A stretch of 13,701 nt of DNA from Lentimicrobiaceae bacterium. Its GTDB lineage: Bacteria > Bacteroidota > Bacteroidia > Bacteroidales > WCHB1-69. The notes beneath the pieces were generated by a model. The model was not told the DNA's origin. It saw nothing but the letters and a program-made list of their open reading frames with translations, and made no database searches. Shown here in pieces: positions 1 to 6,771 of the stretch (position 1 is its first letter; each line of letters opens with the position of its first letter). Location of the stretch: assembly GCA_009787485.1 (NCBI GenBank), contig WQWP01000059.1, positions 1 to 13,701 on the forward strand, given 5' to 3'. Made by a program: the position numbers and the translations under genes.

Positions 1-1
1 A

Positions 2-64
2 AAAACAGGTAGAGACAAATACTATAAAATAACCATCAAGGAAAAATCAACACAGAATAAATGA
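2..64 (+). CDS. C-terminal end of an unidentified protein (partial, enters from left edge)
   Basis: Twenty codons are open from base 2 to a TGA stop at 62-64, reading KTGRDKYYKITIKEKSTQNK. The other two plus-strand frames close at bases 10-12 and 30-32. The peptide is charged and lysine-rich, as protein tails often are. The stop is followed at once by a strong hairpin terminator starting at base 65, which fits a real gene end facing the convergent giant gene. Too little is present to name a family. The call rests on the open frame and the terminator placement, so it could still be chance. Confidence 0.5.
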   Translation, partial: KTGRDKYYKITIKEKSTQNK

Positions 65-103
65 AAAAACTGCCGAAAGGTTTTTAGCTTGCGGCAGTTT
101 TTA
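64..103. terminator. Bidirectional rho-independent terminator between convergent genes
   Basis: An 11-bp perfect stem pairs AAAAACTGCCG (65-75) with CGGCAGTTTTT (92-102). After an A.G mismatch, a further three pairs (77-79 with 88-90) leave an 8-base loop. The plus-strand transcript ends in U5 (98-102) and the minus-strand transcript in U6 (complement of 64-69), so it can stop transcription both ways. It lies directly after the stop at 62-64 and about 75 bases beyond the stop of the minus-strand giant gene, matching a shared terminator for two converging genes. Confidence 0.85.
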
Positions 104-176
104 GATCATTTACTGAATATCCCCACATAATAAAACGGCAAATTAATAAGTTTGAATTTTTCCCCATTAGTAATGC

Positions 177-3100
177 TTATTCATTAATACACCTCACACT
201 CACCGCATCGGCTTTCCGGCTTTCTATGATTTCTATTTGATTGCAATAATAGCGCACGGTGGCGGCGATGTGTGTAGTGGCATTGGGAGATGGTAGATTT
301 GAAGACCAGAATCGGGTGTCTCCATACAGATTTTCAAAACGTTGCAGCGCGCTATTGAAATAACCGGCGCCTCTTAAATCAAACTTTAAAAAGTTAGTGT
401 GGGTATTGGGTTTTAACCAATAGTCAGGGTTTTTCAAATCATCTATGTTATAGCTATTCAATGCTGCCCATTCGTCGGAAGTTGGGATGCGCCAGCCTTC
501 CGGGCACAGTGTACGTGCTCCCGCACGGGTAGGTTCGGGAAATGCCTCTTCAAAAGTGTAGAGCAAGCCAAACGCTTCTTTGTATTGCGCTGTATCAAGA
601 CCTGACGAGAGGTAGTAAGGGTGAATCAGCAAAATATCTTCTCCGTTAGCATATTTTGTATTGCGCAAGTTTTCTTTGAACCAGCAAAAACCGGCTAAAT
701 CTACCAGATTGTAAGTAAAATCATTCACATCATCGTAGTACGTTTCCGGGCAATCAAAAATGACTTCAATGGTATGGTTATCCTGAATATCACTAAAAGT
801 GTAAGTTTTGCTTGCCACTGCATCCGGGTCGTTTACGCCGTCTATCAAAACCAAACCGATATGATGGGGCGACTTTGCAGCAAAGTTAAAGATGAGGTTG
901 TCGCCATGTATTACTGTGGTAACACCCGCAGGGTCAATAGTTCCACGATCGCTCGGGGTGGCGGTTGCCGTAATGGTATAAGTGTTTATGGTAAAGGTAA
1001 CATGAATGGAATCATCTTTTATAACATTTACGAAGGTATAATAGCCGTCTTCAACTGCCTGCGCGTTGTAAATGCCGCCAACGAAAACGCTGTCCACGTG
1101 GTAGCCGGTAGCCGGAGTGAAGGTGAAATTTTGGTTATCTCCGGCGTTTATTTCCACATCTCCTGAAGGGGTAATGGTTCCGTGGTCTCCTGCGGTTGCC
1201 GTAATGGTGAAAATAACGGTTTGAGATTCATACGCTCCCATATCCACAATTCCGCCAAGGATACGCGGGTTGCCATCCAAATCGGTGGTGATTGCCGATA
1301 AGTTGGGGATTTGTCCGGCATTGAAATAAACGTTGTTTCCGGTGTTGATGCAGGGACTGGTGGGCTGCAGTCGGTAATTGCCTGCGGTGGTAGGCATGGT
1401 GGTTGTGGCGGCGGAAGGGTCTAACCAATCTATAAACTGCGGGCTAAGTCCCGTGAGGATGGTGCCAACGGTTGTCTCCGGCTCATCCTCTACCAAACTG
1501 TAATGATATTCAGGGGTACTGCTTGAATTACCCACATTGTGCGTTCCAGTCGTTCTCGTTGCCCTATTTCCCCAAATAATAGCATTGCGAATGATAGGGG
1601 AGGAAGAACTATTAAGCATTCCGCCGAAATCAGTGCCACTGTTTCCGCTAATTGTTACGTTGGTAATTACAGGGGAAGAATTACTATTAAACATACCGCC
1701 GATGGCACCGCCAAGGAAGAGGGCACCGGAAATTGCGCTGTTTCCGCTAATTGTTACGTTGGTAAGCTCAGGGGAAGAATTATTATTATACATACCGCCG
1801 ACAAAAAAGCCGGTGGTGCAGCTTGGGCAGATTGCGCTGTTTCCGCTAATAATTACGTTGATAAGCTTAGGGGAAGAAGAAAGATTATACATACCTCCAC
1901 CCGTATTTCCGCTAATGTTTACATAAGTTAAGGCAGGTGAAGAAGAAGTATTAACCATTCCGCCGCCGTAGTTTCGTGATATTGTGTTGCCGTTTACATA
2001 AATGCTGCTACTGCTGCTGCTTGCATATCCACCGGTAATGGTAAAGCCATTAATACAAGCCGTATCTACATCGCCTACAGAGATAACTACGTGGTAGCAA
2101 TTATCTGTATTAACTCCTTTTGTGCCAATATCGCCGCTTAGGATGGTTTCGTAGGTGTTCCAATCGCGGGTGGCAAGGGCTTCTTCTCGTGTTAGGGACG
2201 ATAGGGACGTTGGGGACATTGGGGCATTGTTGTCATCATCAGCGTCTTCGGGGAAGCCGCCGTAGAGTAGCACGTTCTTTACCAAAACAAAGGCGTTGTC
2301 GCGGTTGGTGAAAGTTGAGTCGGAGGGAAAATAGGGGCTTGTACCGGTTATATTGTAACCGTTGGCGCTGTAGTATGGGTAGTAGGTTCCTTCTGCCACC
2401 CAAATTTCACGGATGGTATCATTGGCGCCTGCTAAAACTGCACCTGACCATTGTTTGGCAGCGAGCAATAGTGGGTCTGCCACGTTGCGGTATGCGTTTG
2501 CCCACGAGGAGCCATCGCCGGTGCCGTTTTCTTTTACGGAGAAGATGCCGTTGGCGTCGGGTTTGGGGGTTGTGCGTGTAGGATACATCAGATAGGGGTC
2601 GTGGTTAGGATGTGTTACAAATATGCGCATCTTGGTTAGCGCTGTTGCCACATCGCCTGCCAAGGATCCGCTGTCGTCGGCAAGAATTTTTGCTGCCATC
2701 CAAAAGGCGCCGGTGGGTTCGGTGTCGTCGTTAAGAATGTCATAGATGAAAGGAACTGCATTCCATGCGTCGTCAATAGTAACGAAGCCGTAATTGTGTT
2801 CAACGGTAAATGTTCCTTTATCCATATAACCAAACAGTCCTTTTAACGGGGGGTCGGAGGCATCATACAAGTTGCCGATATAGAGGTTGTCCACCACGTC
2901 GTCTTCTTCGAGGTTTCCGGCGATGCCGCCTATGTAATAGGTGTCAAATTTTCCGCTGGTGGGCAGGTCAAATATCGGTCTGTTGGAGAGGTTGCCGAGC
3001 AGACAGTATCCGTAATCTCCGTCGAAAGAGGTTGAGGTAGAGCCTGCTATACCTCCTGCATAGAGGTAATTGCTATCTTCGAACGCATTTTTATTTTCAA

Positions 3101-5717
3101 TCGCTATTTTTGTTGAAAATACAGCAGTGCTATATACTACACTCATATAGTTTACGCCAACTACTCCGCCGATATAGATGCCAAAGCGACTTATAGTATT
3201 CATGCTTCCGTTCATTACCACCGCAACGGTTCCTCCGTAGATGTCCATTCCGTTTATACCGCTTACTTTCACACCCCCGTCGCCTGCGTAGCCGAAAGCG
3301 CCGCCAATAAATACGCTTGTGCCGGAGAAGTTGCCATTGTCTGTTCTGAAGTATTTTACCACCGGTTGGTTTATTGCCACGTCTCTCACTTTACCGCCTC
3401 TTGAAAATCCTGCGATTGTGCCGACAGCAACCTGTTCTCTTGCTTGTCCTGCCACATTTACCGTCGGTTGGTGAAAGGTCATATTTTTTATCACCGAATA
3501 ATCGCCGAGCATATAGAACATGCCGGCGCCGTAAATATTCACGTTTCCACTTTCTACAAGTATTTTATCTATCACGGTCATTCCGCTTATGGTATGTTTG
3601 GCACCGTCAATGGTAACGCCGTTCATTGCTACGGGCATCCACAGATGCGCAATCAGGTCAATATCGGCGGTCAGGGTGATGGTATAGCCGTCGTATTCGT
3701 CGGGGTTTTGTTTCAGGTTGTAGGCAAACAAGCCTAATTCGTGTCCGTCTTTAATATTGATATAGTTTGCGCCTTCGTCAATAAAACTGACGGCGCGAAT
3801 ACCGTCGTCAATCCAGTAAGTGGGTCGCGGAGCGTAAGCGCCGAAAGCGGGCGTTTCGGGTATGCCGAGAATGGTTTTGTGTATCCACCCTTTTAACTTC
3901 GACATGGCTCCGGCAAACCCGTAATCGGTGTCGTTGGCAATCACATTGGCTGCTGCCCAAAAGCCGCCGGTACCGGGCGTTTTGTCGTTAAGTTTATCTA
4001 AGATATTATCTGCATTGGCAGCGGGGACGTTGTCATATTCATAGTTGTGGCTGAAAGCGCATGTTCCGTAGTCTTCTTCTCCAAACATATCAAAGCTTGG
4101 ATCGCCGATATAGATGTTGTTCACAGCGGCATCTTCTTTCAGCCAGCCGCAAAGTCCTCCCACATAATATTTATTTGCTGTTATACCGGCAGCAATGTTT
4201 ATTACTGCTGTAGAGATGCTGTTAAGTAAACAAAAGGCTTCTTCAGCAGGGTCTTCAGCAGAGGTATATCCAACGATACCGCCTGCGCAAAGCATATCAA
4301 TTTTTATCGGAGAACTGAAGTTTGAACCTATTTGCGTTCCATATACGGCGGTATTTACAATAACGCTCTTATAGTTAGCGCCGGCCATGCCGCCTATATA
4401 ACAGAGGCTGGCATCTATCCGATGACCGTCAATCTCTGTAATACCTATTTCTCCTTCATAAATTTCTACTCCGTTAATGATATTCATGGTCAGTCCGGTG
4501 CTGTTTGGCAGCTCGCTTTCATACGCATATCCCACTACGCCGCCCAAAAAGAGCGTTGACCATCCTCTCAAATTGGCTAAAACTGTTGGGCTATTGATTA
4601 CAACCTCGCGTATTTGTGCGCCATAACTCATTCCGGCGATGGTACCCAGCATAAATGTTGCATTATCCAAGTCTTCTACCTCAATTTTTGGCGCTTCCAA
4701 GGTAAGGTTACACACTACAGCGCTGTCAAGTACAGCAAAGAGTCCTGCGGAATGAGATCCGTTATAATGTTTGCTTCCGCCAATGTAAACCACATCCACC
4801 ACATTCAATCCGAAGATGGTATTTCCGTCACCATCTAATGTGCCTGTAAAGGGGTCATCTTCTTCTCCAATCGGAGTCCATTCTCCGGTAAGTGTGATGT
4901 CGTTGGCTAATTTAAAATGTTTGTCTAAGAAGTAGCGTACGGCATCTAATTGTGTGGCATCACAGATGAGGTAAGGGTTTGCCGGTGAGCCGTCTCCGCC
5001 GCAGAAAGCGGGTGGCGGCGTTAAAATAAGGTCATATCCTTTTACTTTTAATCCCCAGGCGCTGTTTGCTGTTGCAAAATTCGGGAGAAAATCATCGCCA
5101 TCTTCTACCGCTATGGCGCCGGCTGAATAGGTCTGAAAATCGAGTGTGTAAATTTTTGAGCCCGTTGGATTAAAAATGGTTGCGCCACTGTAGATAACAC
5201 CCACATTGCCTGCGGTTGCCGTTTTAAATATATTGCCTGTTATCGTTGGGTCGCCACCCAGAAGGATATATCCGGCAGTGTTGTTGTAAATGGCGTTGCC
5301 GCCTGCCGTGTTTGATATTGTGCCGCCGATTATTTCAAGTTCTATGGCGTTTTCTATTGTTATGGTTGCTTGGCTGGAATTTGCGGCGGTTATTTTGCCG
5401 GAGAGCGTGATGAAGCCCCAGCCAGTGCCGTTGAAGGTGATACCTGCCGTCTCGATATCCAACTCTGTTGTGCCGTTCCCAAACTGTATTTCACAGTCTG
5501 CGCCGCCGGCGTTGGTTTTGATGTCATCAATGACGGTTTGGATGGGTTGATTCGCCGTTCCTACCATTACGCTGTTTTGGGTAGCGGTAAACGATGTGCC
5601 GTTGCCGGTGATGATGTAAACGTCGGCTTGCACAAAAACGTTCGTACTAAACGCTAACAGTAATATTAGCAGGATTCTGATTTTTAAACTGAATGATTTC
5701 ATAAAAATTTGAGCCAT
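177..5717 (-). CDS. Giant exported modular protein: GLUG-like repeats, beta-helix, InlB-like repeats, FISUMP domain
   Basis: This 1846-residue protein carries an N-terminal signal peptide with a hydrophobic core at about residues 12-25 and likely cleavage after FVQA (about 31). There is no lipobox cysteine. The start is ATG at 5715-5717; Met6 (5700-5702) gives an equally good signal peptide and may be the true start. Visible modules in order: a beta-rich region (about 32-235); two homologous GLUG-like modules (about 238-630 and 632-1045) full of GGIVG/GGIAG turns; a right-handed beta-helix (about 1057-1435) opening with GTGDGSSWANAY and carrying repeated SSSPxLTNVTISGN rungs; a choice-of-anchor-Q-like stretch ending DMGAYES (about 1440-1498); two divergent InlB B-repeat-like units beginning TITATA (about 1502-1576 and 1577-1652); and a C-terminal FISUMP-type domain (about 1660-1846) with AGFCWFKENL, CPEGWRIPTSDEW, FWSSN and SVRCINE. 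Such proteins are typical surface or secreted adhesin-like proteins of Bacteroidales. No type IX secretion C-terminal domain, LPXTG or transmembrane anchor is evident, so the final location and ligand are unknown. The frame is intact throughout. Confidence 0.9.
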   Translation of the reverse strand: MAQIFMKSFSLKIRILLILLLAFSTNVFVQADVYIITGNGTSFTATQNSVMVGTANQPIQTVIDDIKTNAGGADCEIQFGNGTTELDIETAGITFNGTGWGFITLSGKITAANSSQATITIENAIELEIIGGTISNTAGGNAIYNNTAGYILLGGDPTITGNIFKTATAGNVGVIYSGATIFNPTGSKIYTLDFQTYSAGAIAVEDGDDFLPNFATANSAWGLKVKGYDLILTPPPAFCGGDGSPANPYLICDATQLDAVRYFLDKHFKLANDITLTGEWTPIGEEDDPFTGTLDGDGNTIFGLNVVDVVYIGGSKHYNGSHSAGLFAVLDSAVVCNLTLEAPKIEVEDLDNATFMLGTIAGMSYGAQIREVVINSPTVLANLRGWSTLFLGGVVGYAYESELPNSTGLTMNIINGVEIYEGEIGITEIDGHRIDASLCYIGGMAGANYKSVIVNTAVYGTQIGSNFSSPIKIDMLCAGGIVGYTSAEDPAEEAFCLLNSISTAVINIAAGITANKYYVGGLCGWLKEDAAVNNIYIGDPSFDMFGEEDYGTCAFSHNYEYDNVPAANADNILDKLNDKTPGTGGFWAAANVIANDTDYGFAGAMSKLKGWIHKTILGIPETPAFGAYAPRPTYWIDDGIRAVSFIDEGANYINIKDGHELGLFAYNLKQNPDEYDGYTITLTADIDLIAHLWMPVAMNGVTIDGAKHTISGMTVIDKILVESGNVNIYGAGMFYMLGDYSVIKNMTFHQPTVNVAGQAREQVAVGTIAGFSRGGKVRDVAINQPVVKYFRTDNGNFSGTSVFIGGAFGYAGDGGVKVSGINGMDIYGGTVAVVMNGSMNTISRFGIYIGGVVGVNYMSVVYSTAVFSTKIAIENKNAFEDSNYLYAGGIAGSTSTSFDGDYGYCLLGNLSNRPIFDLPTSGKFDTYYIGGIAGNLEEDDVVDNLYIGNLYDASDPPLKGLFGYMDKGTFTVEHNYGFVTIDDAWNAVPFIYDILNDDTEPTGAFWMAAKILADDSGSLAGDVATALTKMRIFVTHPNHDPYLMYPTRTTPKPDANGIFSVKENGTGDGSSWANAYRNVADPLLLAAKQWSGAVLAGANDTIREIWVAEGTYYPYYSANGYNITGTSPYFPSDSTFTNRDNAFVLVKNVLLYGGFPEDADDDNNAPMSPTSLSSLTREEALATRDWNTYETILSGDIGTKGVNTDNCYHVVISVGDVDTACINGFTITGGYASSSSSSIYVNGNTISRNYGGGMVNTSSSPALTYVNISGNTGGGMYNLSSSPKLINVIISGNSAICPSCTTGFFVGGMYNNNSSPELTNVTISGNSAISGALFLGGAIGGMFNSNSSPVITNVTISGNSGTDFGGMLNSSSSPIIRNAIIWGNRATRTTGTHNVGNSSSTPEYHYSLVEDEPETTVGTILTGLSPQFIDWLDPSAATTTMPTTAGNYRLQPTSPCINTGNNVYFNAGQIPNLSAITTDLDGNPRILGGIVDMGAYESQTVIFTITATAGDHGTITPSGDVEINAGDNQNFTFTPATGYHVDSVFVGGIYNAQAVEDGYYTFVNVIKDDSIHVTFTINTYTITATATPSDRGTIDPAGVTTVIHGDNLIFNFAAKSPHHIGLVLIDGVNDPDAVASKTYTFSDIQDNHTIEVIFDCPETYYDDVNDFTYNLVDLAGFCWFKENLRNTKYANGEDILLIHPYYLSSGLDTAQYKEAFGLLYTFEEAFPEPTRAGARTLCPEGWRIPTSDEWAALNSYNIDDLKNPDYWLKPNTHTNFLKFDLRGAGYFNSALQRFENLYGDTRFWSSNLPSPNATTHIAATVRYYCNQIEIIESRKADAVSVRCINE
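1560..1965 (-). repeat. Tandem beta-helix rung repeats conserved at DNA level
   Basis: Five imperfect coding repeats encode the SSSPxLTNVTISGN rungs of the beta-helix. On the plus strand the conserved word TTTCCGCTAAT followed by TACGTTGGTAA recurs, with copies beginning near 1566, 1641, 1740, 1839 and 1904. Two neighbouring intervals are exactly 99 bases (33 codons); the others are about 65 and 75. The copies at 1641 and 1740 are identical over about 26 bases, which suggests expansion by recent tandem duplication and not only protein-level constraint. Confidence 0.8.
2193..2228 (-). repeat. 9-bp coding minisatellite (four units)
   Basis: On the plus strand four 9-base units lie end to end: TAGGGACGA, TAGGGACGT, TGGGGACAT, and the degenerate TGGGGCATT. 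The period is three codons, so copy changes stay in frame. On the coding strand it gives part of APMSPTSLSSLTR, in the linker between YGGF and RDWNTYETILSGDIG at the start of the beta-helix. Confidence 0.7.
2574..5006 (-). repeat. Two-copy internal duplication of about 410 residues in the giant protein
   Basis: Module A (about 5006 down to 3830) and module B (about 3825 down to 2574) align along their length. Matched landmarks are GTIAGMSYG/GTIAGFSRG (residues 358 and 766), YIGGMAGANYKSV/YIGGVVGVNYMSV, AGGIVG/AGGIAG, AFCLLNSIS/GYCLLGNLS, VGGLCGWLKED/IGGIAGNLEED, and GGFWAAANVIA/GAFWMAAKILA (Trp 587 and 1006). The offset is 408-419 residues. Divergence is high and the DNA is no longer obviously similar, so the duplication is old. 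Confidence 0.85.
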
Positions 5718-5765
5718 TAAGTATTGTTATTTTATATTATAATTCTTGCAAGATATATTTGGCTG

Positions 5766-5773
5766 CAAAAATA
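5766..5773 (-). promoter_or_regulatory. Candidate -7 element for the giant gene
   Basis: On the minus strand this reads TATTTTTG, a match to the Bacteroidota TAnnTTTG element. It lies 48 bases from the annotated ATG. No good TTTG -33 box is found 19-21 bases upstream; the nearest is CTTG (complement of 5799-5802), 25 bases away, so the call is weak. Confidence 0.35.
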
Positions 5774-5799
5774 TAACATCCCCTCTAAAAAAATATAGC

Positions 5800-5830
5800 A
5801 AGGAGTCCTTATTTTGTAGCGTGGAGTCCT
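5800..5830. repeat. Paired GGAGTCCT boxes, 21 bp apart
   Basis: GGAGTCCT occurs at 5802-5809 and 5823-5830. The first sits in a perfect 5-1-5 palindrome, AAGGA-G-TCCTT (5800-5810). The 21-base spacing is two helical turns, which puts both boxes on the same DNA face. They lie between the candidate promoters of the two divergent genes. This fits a regulator binding site, but no cognate regulator can be named. Confidence 0.5.
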
Positions 5831-5857
5831 AAAAATTGAGAAAAAAGCACTCGCCTC

Positions 5858-5889
5858 CTTGACAAAACCTGTTTCAAGGTGTATATTTG
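5858..5889 (+). promoter_or_regulatory. Bacteroidota-type promoter for the coiled-coil nuclease-like gene
   Basis: TATATTTG at 5882-5889 matches the TAnnTTTG -7 consensus. CTTG at 5858-5861 lies 20 bases upstream in the -33 position (consensus TTTG, spacing 19-21). Transcription would start near 5896 and leave a leader of about 125 bases. CCTTGA (5857-5862) and TCAAGG (5874-5879) form an inverted repeat that overlaps the -33 element and spacer, a position where a repressor could act. Confidence 0.6.
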
Positions 5890-6021
5890 CCGCGAATTTG
5901 GTGCAGAGAAATTTTTCATTAAAAAATATACTAAATCAATCAAATTAAAATACTTAGCGCAAGAAAAACCATCGGCATCGTTTCAAAAACATTATCTATT
6001 ATTCACTAAAACTTACCAAAA

Positions 6022-6762
6022 ATGAACATTAATCCTCAAAACAACGCCCTTACTTTCGAAAGTGTTTGGGCAGCACTTATGGAAACCGACCGGCAAATGA
6101 AAGAAACCGACCGAAAAAGAGAAGAAGGCGACCGACGATTTAAAGAAGAAAGAGAAAAAAGAGAACGGCAATTTCAAAAGGAAAGGAAAGAAAGCGAACG
6201 ACAAAGGAAAGAAAGCGATCGACAATATAAAAAGGAAAGGGAAGAAAGCGATCGGCGATTCAAGGAAGAAAGGGAAGAAGGTAACCGGCTATTCAACGAA
6301 AGGATGAAGCTCCTTGATGAAAAAATGGCTAAAACCAACGAACAAATCGGAGGCATCTCAAGAAGCAACGGAGAGTTTTGCGAAGAATACTTTGTCAATG
6401 CTTTTGAAAAAAATCCAACTTTCCTGGGTGAAAAATTCGATCACGTACAGGCAAGCCTCAAACCATATCCGGTTGTTGTACTTAATGACCAATACGATTT
6501 AGTATTATCTAACGGCAAAACCGTTGTGATTATTGAAATGAAATACAAAGCCGGTACGAATGATGTGGGAAGGATGTTTCGCAAATTAGAATCTTATCGC
6601 GCCAATTATCCCATGCATAAAGATTATAAAATCTATTTGGGTTTAGCTTCTTTCAGTTTTTCTGACGACGTGCGGAAGCGCGCCGACGAAATGGGCGTCA
6701 TACTGATTCAACAACAAGGAGAAAAAATTGAAATAATTAGCGAAACCATAAAAGCGTGGTGA
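6022..6762 (+). CDS. Coiled-coil protein with C-terminal PD-(D/E)XK nuclease-like domain
   Basis: This 246-residue protein has two parts. Residues 20-105 are a very highly charged helix built of near-heptad units such as RKESERQ, RKESDRQ and SDRRFKE, predicted to form a long coiled coil. Residues 112-246 look like a restriction-endonuclease fold: an acidic helix NGEFCEEYF (Glu118, Glu121, Glu122), then NDQYDLVL (Asp159), then a beta-strand VVIIEMKYKA carrying the E-x-K pair Glu172/Lys174. This order matches the PD-(D/E)XK core. The layout resembles the coiled-coil plus nuclease-like families that occur in many copies in cyanobacteria and Bacteroidota (DUF3782-like), whose role is unknown. No signal peptide is present, so it is cytoplasmic. 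It has its own upstream promoter and converges on the regulator gene, with stops one base apart. Nuclease activity is inferred from the motif only. Confidence 0.8.
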   Translation: MNINPQNNALTFESVWAALMETDRQMKETDRKREEGDRRFKEEREKRERQFQKERKESERQRKESDRQYKKEREESDRRFKEEREEGNRLFNERMKLLDEKMAKTNEQIGGISRSNGEFCEEYFVNAFEKNPTFLGEKFDHVQASLKPYPVVVLNDQYDLVLSNGKTVVIIEMKYKAGTNDVGRMFRKLESYRANYPMHKDYKIYLGLASFSFSDDVRKRADEMGVILIQQQGEKIEIISETIKAW

Positions 6763-6771
6763 ACTAACCAC
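6756..6771. terminator. Small hairpin holding the two convergent stop codons
   Basis: GTGGT (6756-6760) pairs with ACCAC (6767-6771) around a 6-base loop. The TGA stop of the left gene (6760-6762) and the TAG stop of the right gene (complement of 6764-6766) both fall in or at the edge of that loop. There is no U-tract, so terminator function is doubtful. It is the only structure seen between these two genes. Confidence 0.25.

Larger units (their letters stand above)
5718..6021. promoter_or_regulatory. Divergent intergenic region (304 bases) between giant gene and nuclease-like gene
   Basis: No gene is visible here. The region holds a good plus-strand promoter candidate (5858-5889), a weaker minus-strand -7 candidate (5766-5773), two copies of GGAGTCCT 21 bases apart (5802-5809, 5823-5830), and a 6-bp inverted repeat inside the plus promoter. 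The last 130 bases before 6022 are AT-rich and would form a leader of about 125 bases for the plus-strand gene, with no convincing short reading frame. Confidence 0.6.

Noticed and set aside
1537..1931. Two overlapping plus-strand open frames of about 130 codons opposite the beta-helix
   Set aside because: They are antisense shadows of the DNA repeats: both read repetitive peptides in parallel frames, with no start context and no family resemblance.
2005..2026. TGC-type triplet run as a phase-variable tract
   Set aside because: It encodes a short poly-serine run with mixed codons; slippage would stay in frame and the tract is too short to argue for variation.
2120..3040. Several Arg- and Cys-rich plus-strand frames opposite the giant gene
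   Set aside because: They overlap each other in different frames and are explained by reverse reading of Gly/Ala/Pro/Thr-rich codons.
6013..6398. Minus-strand open frames reading Phe/Ser-rich peptides
   Set aside because: They are the complement of the Glu/Lys/Arg-rich coiled-coil codons; GAA and AAA runs give Phe and Ser on the other strand.
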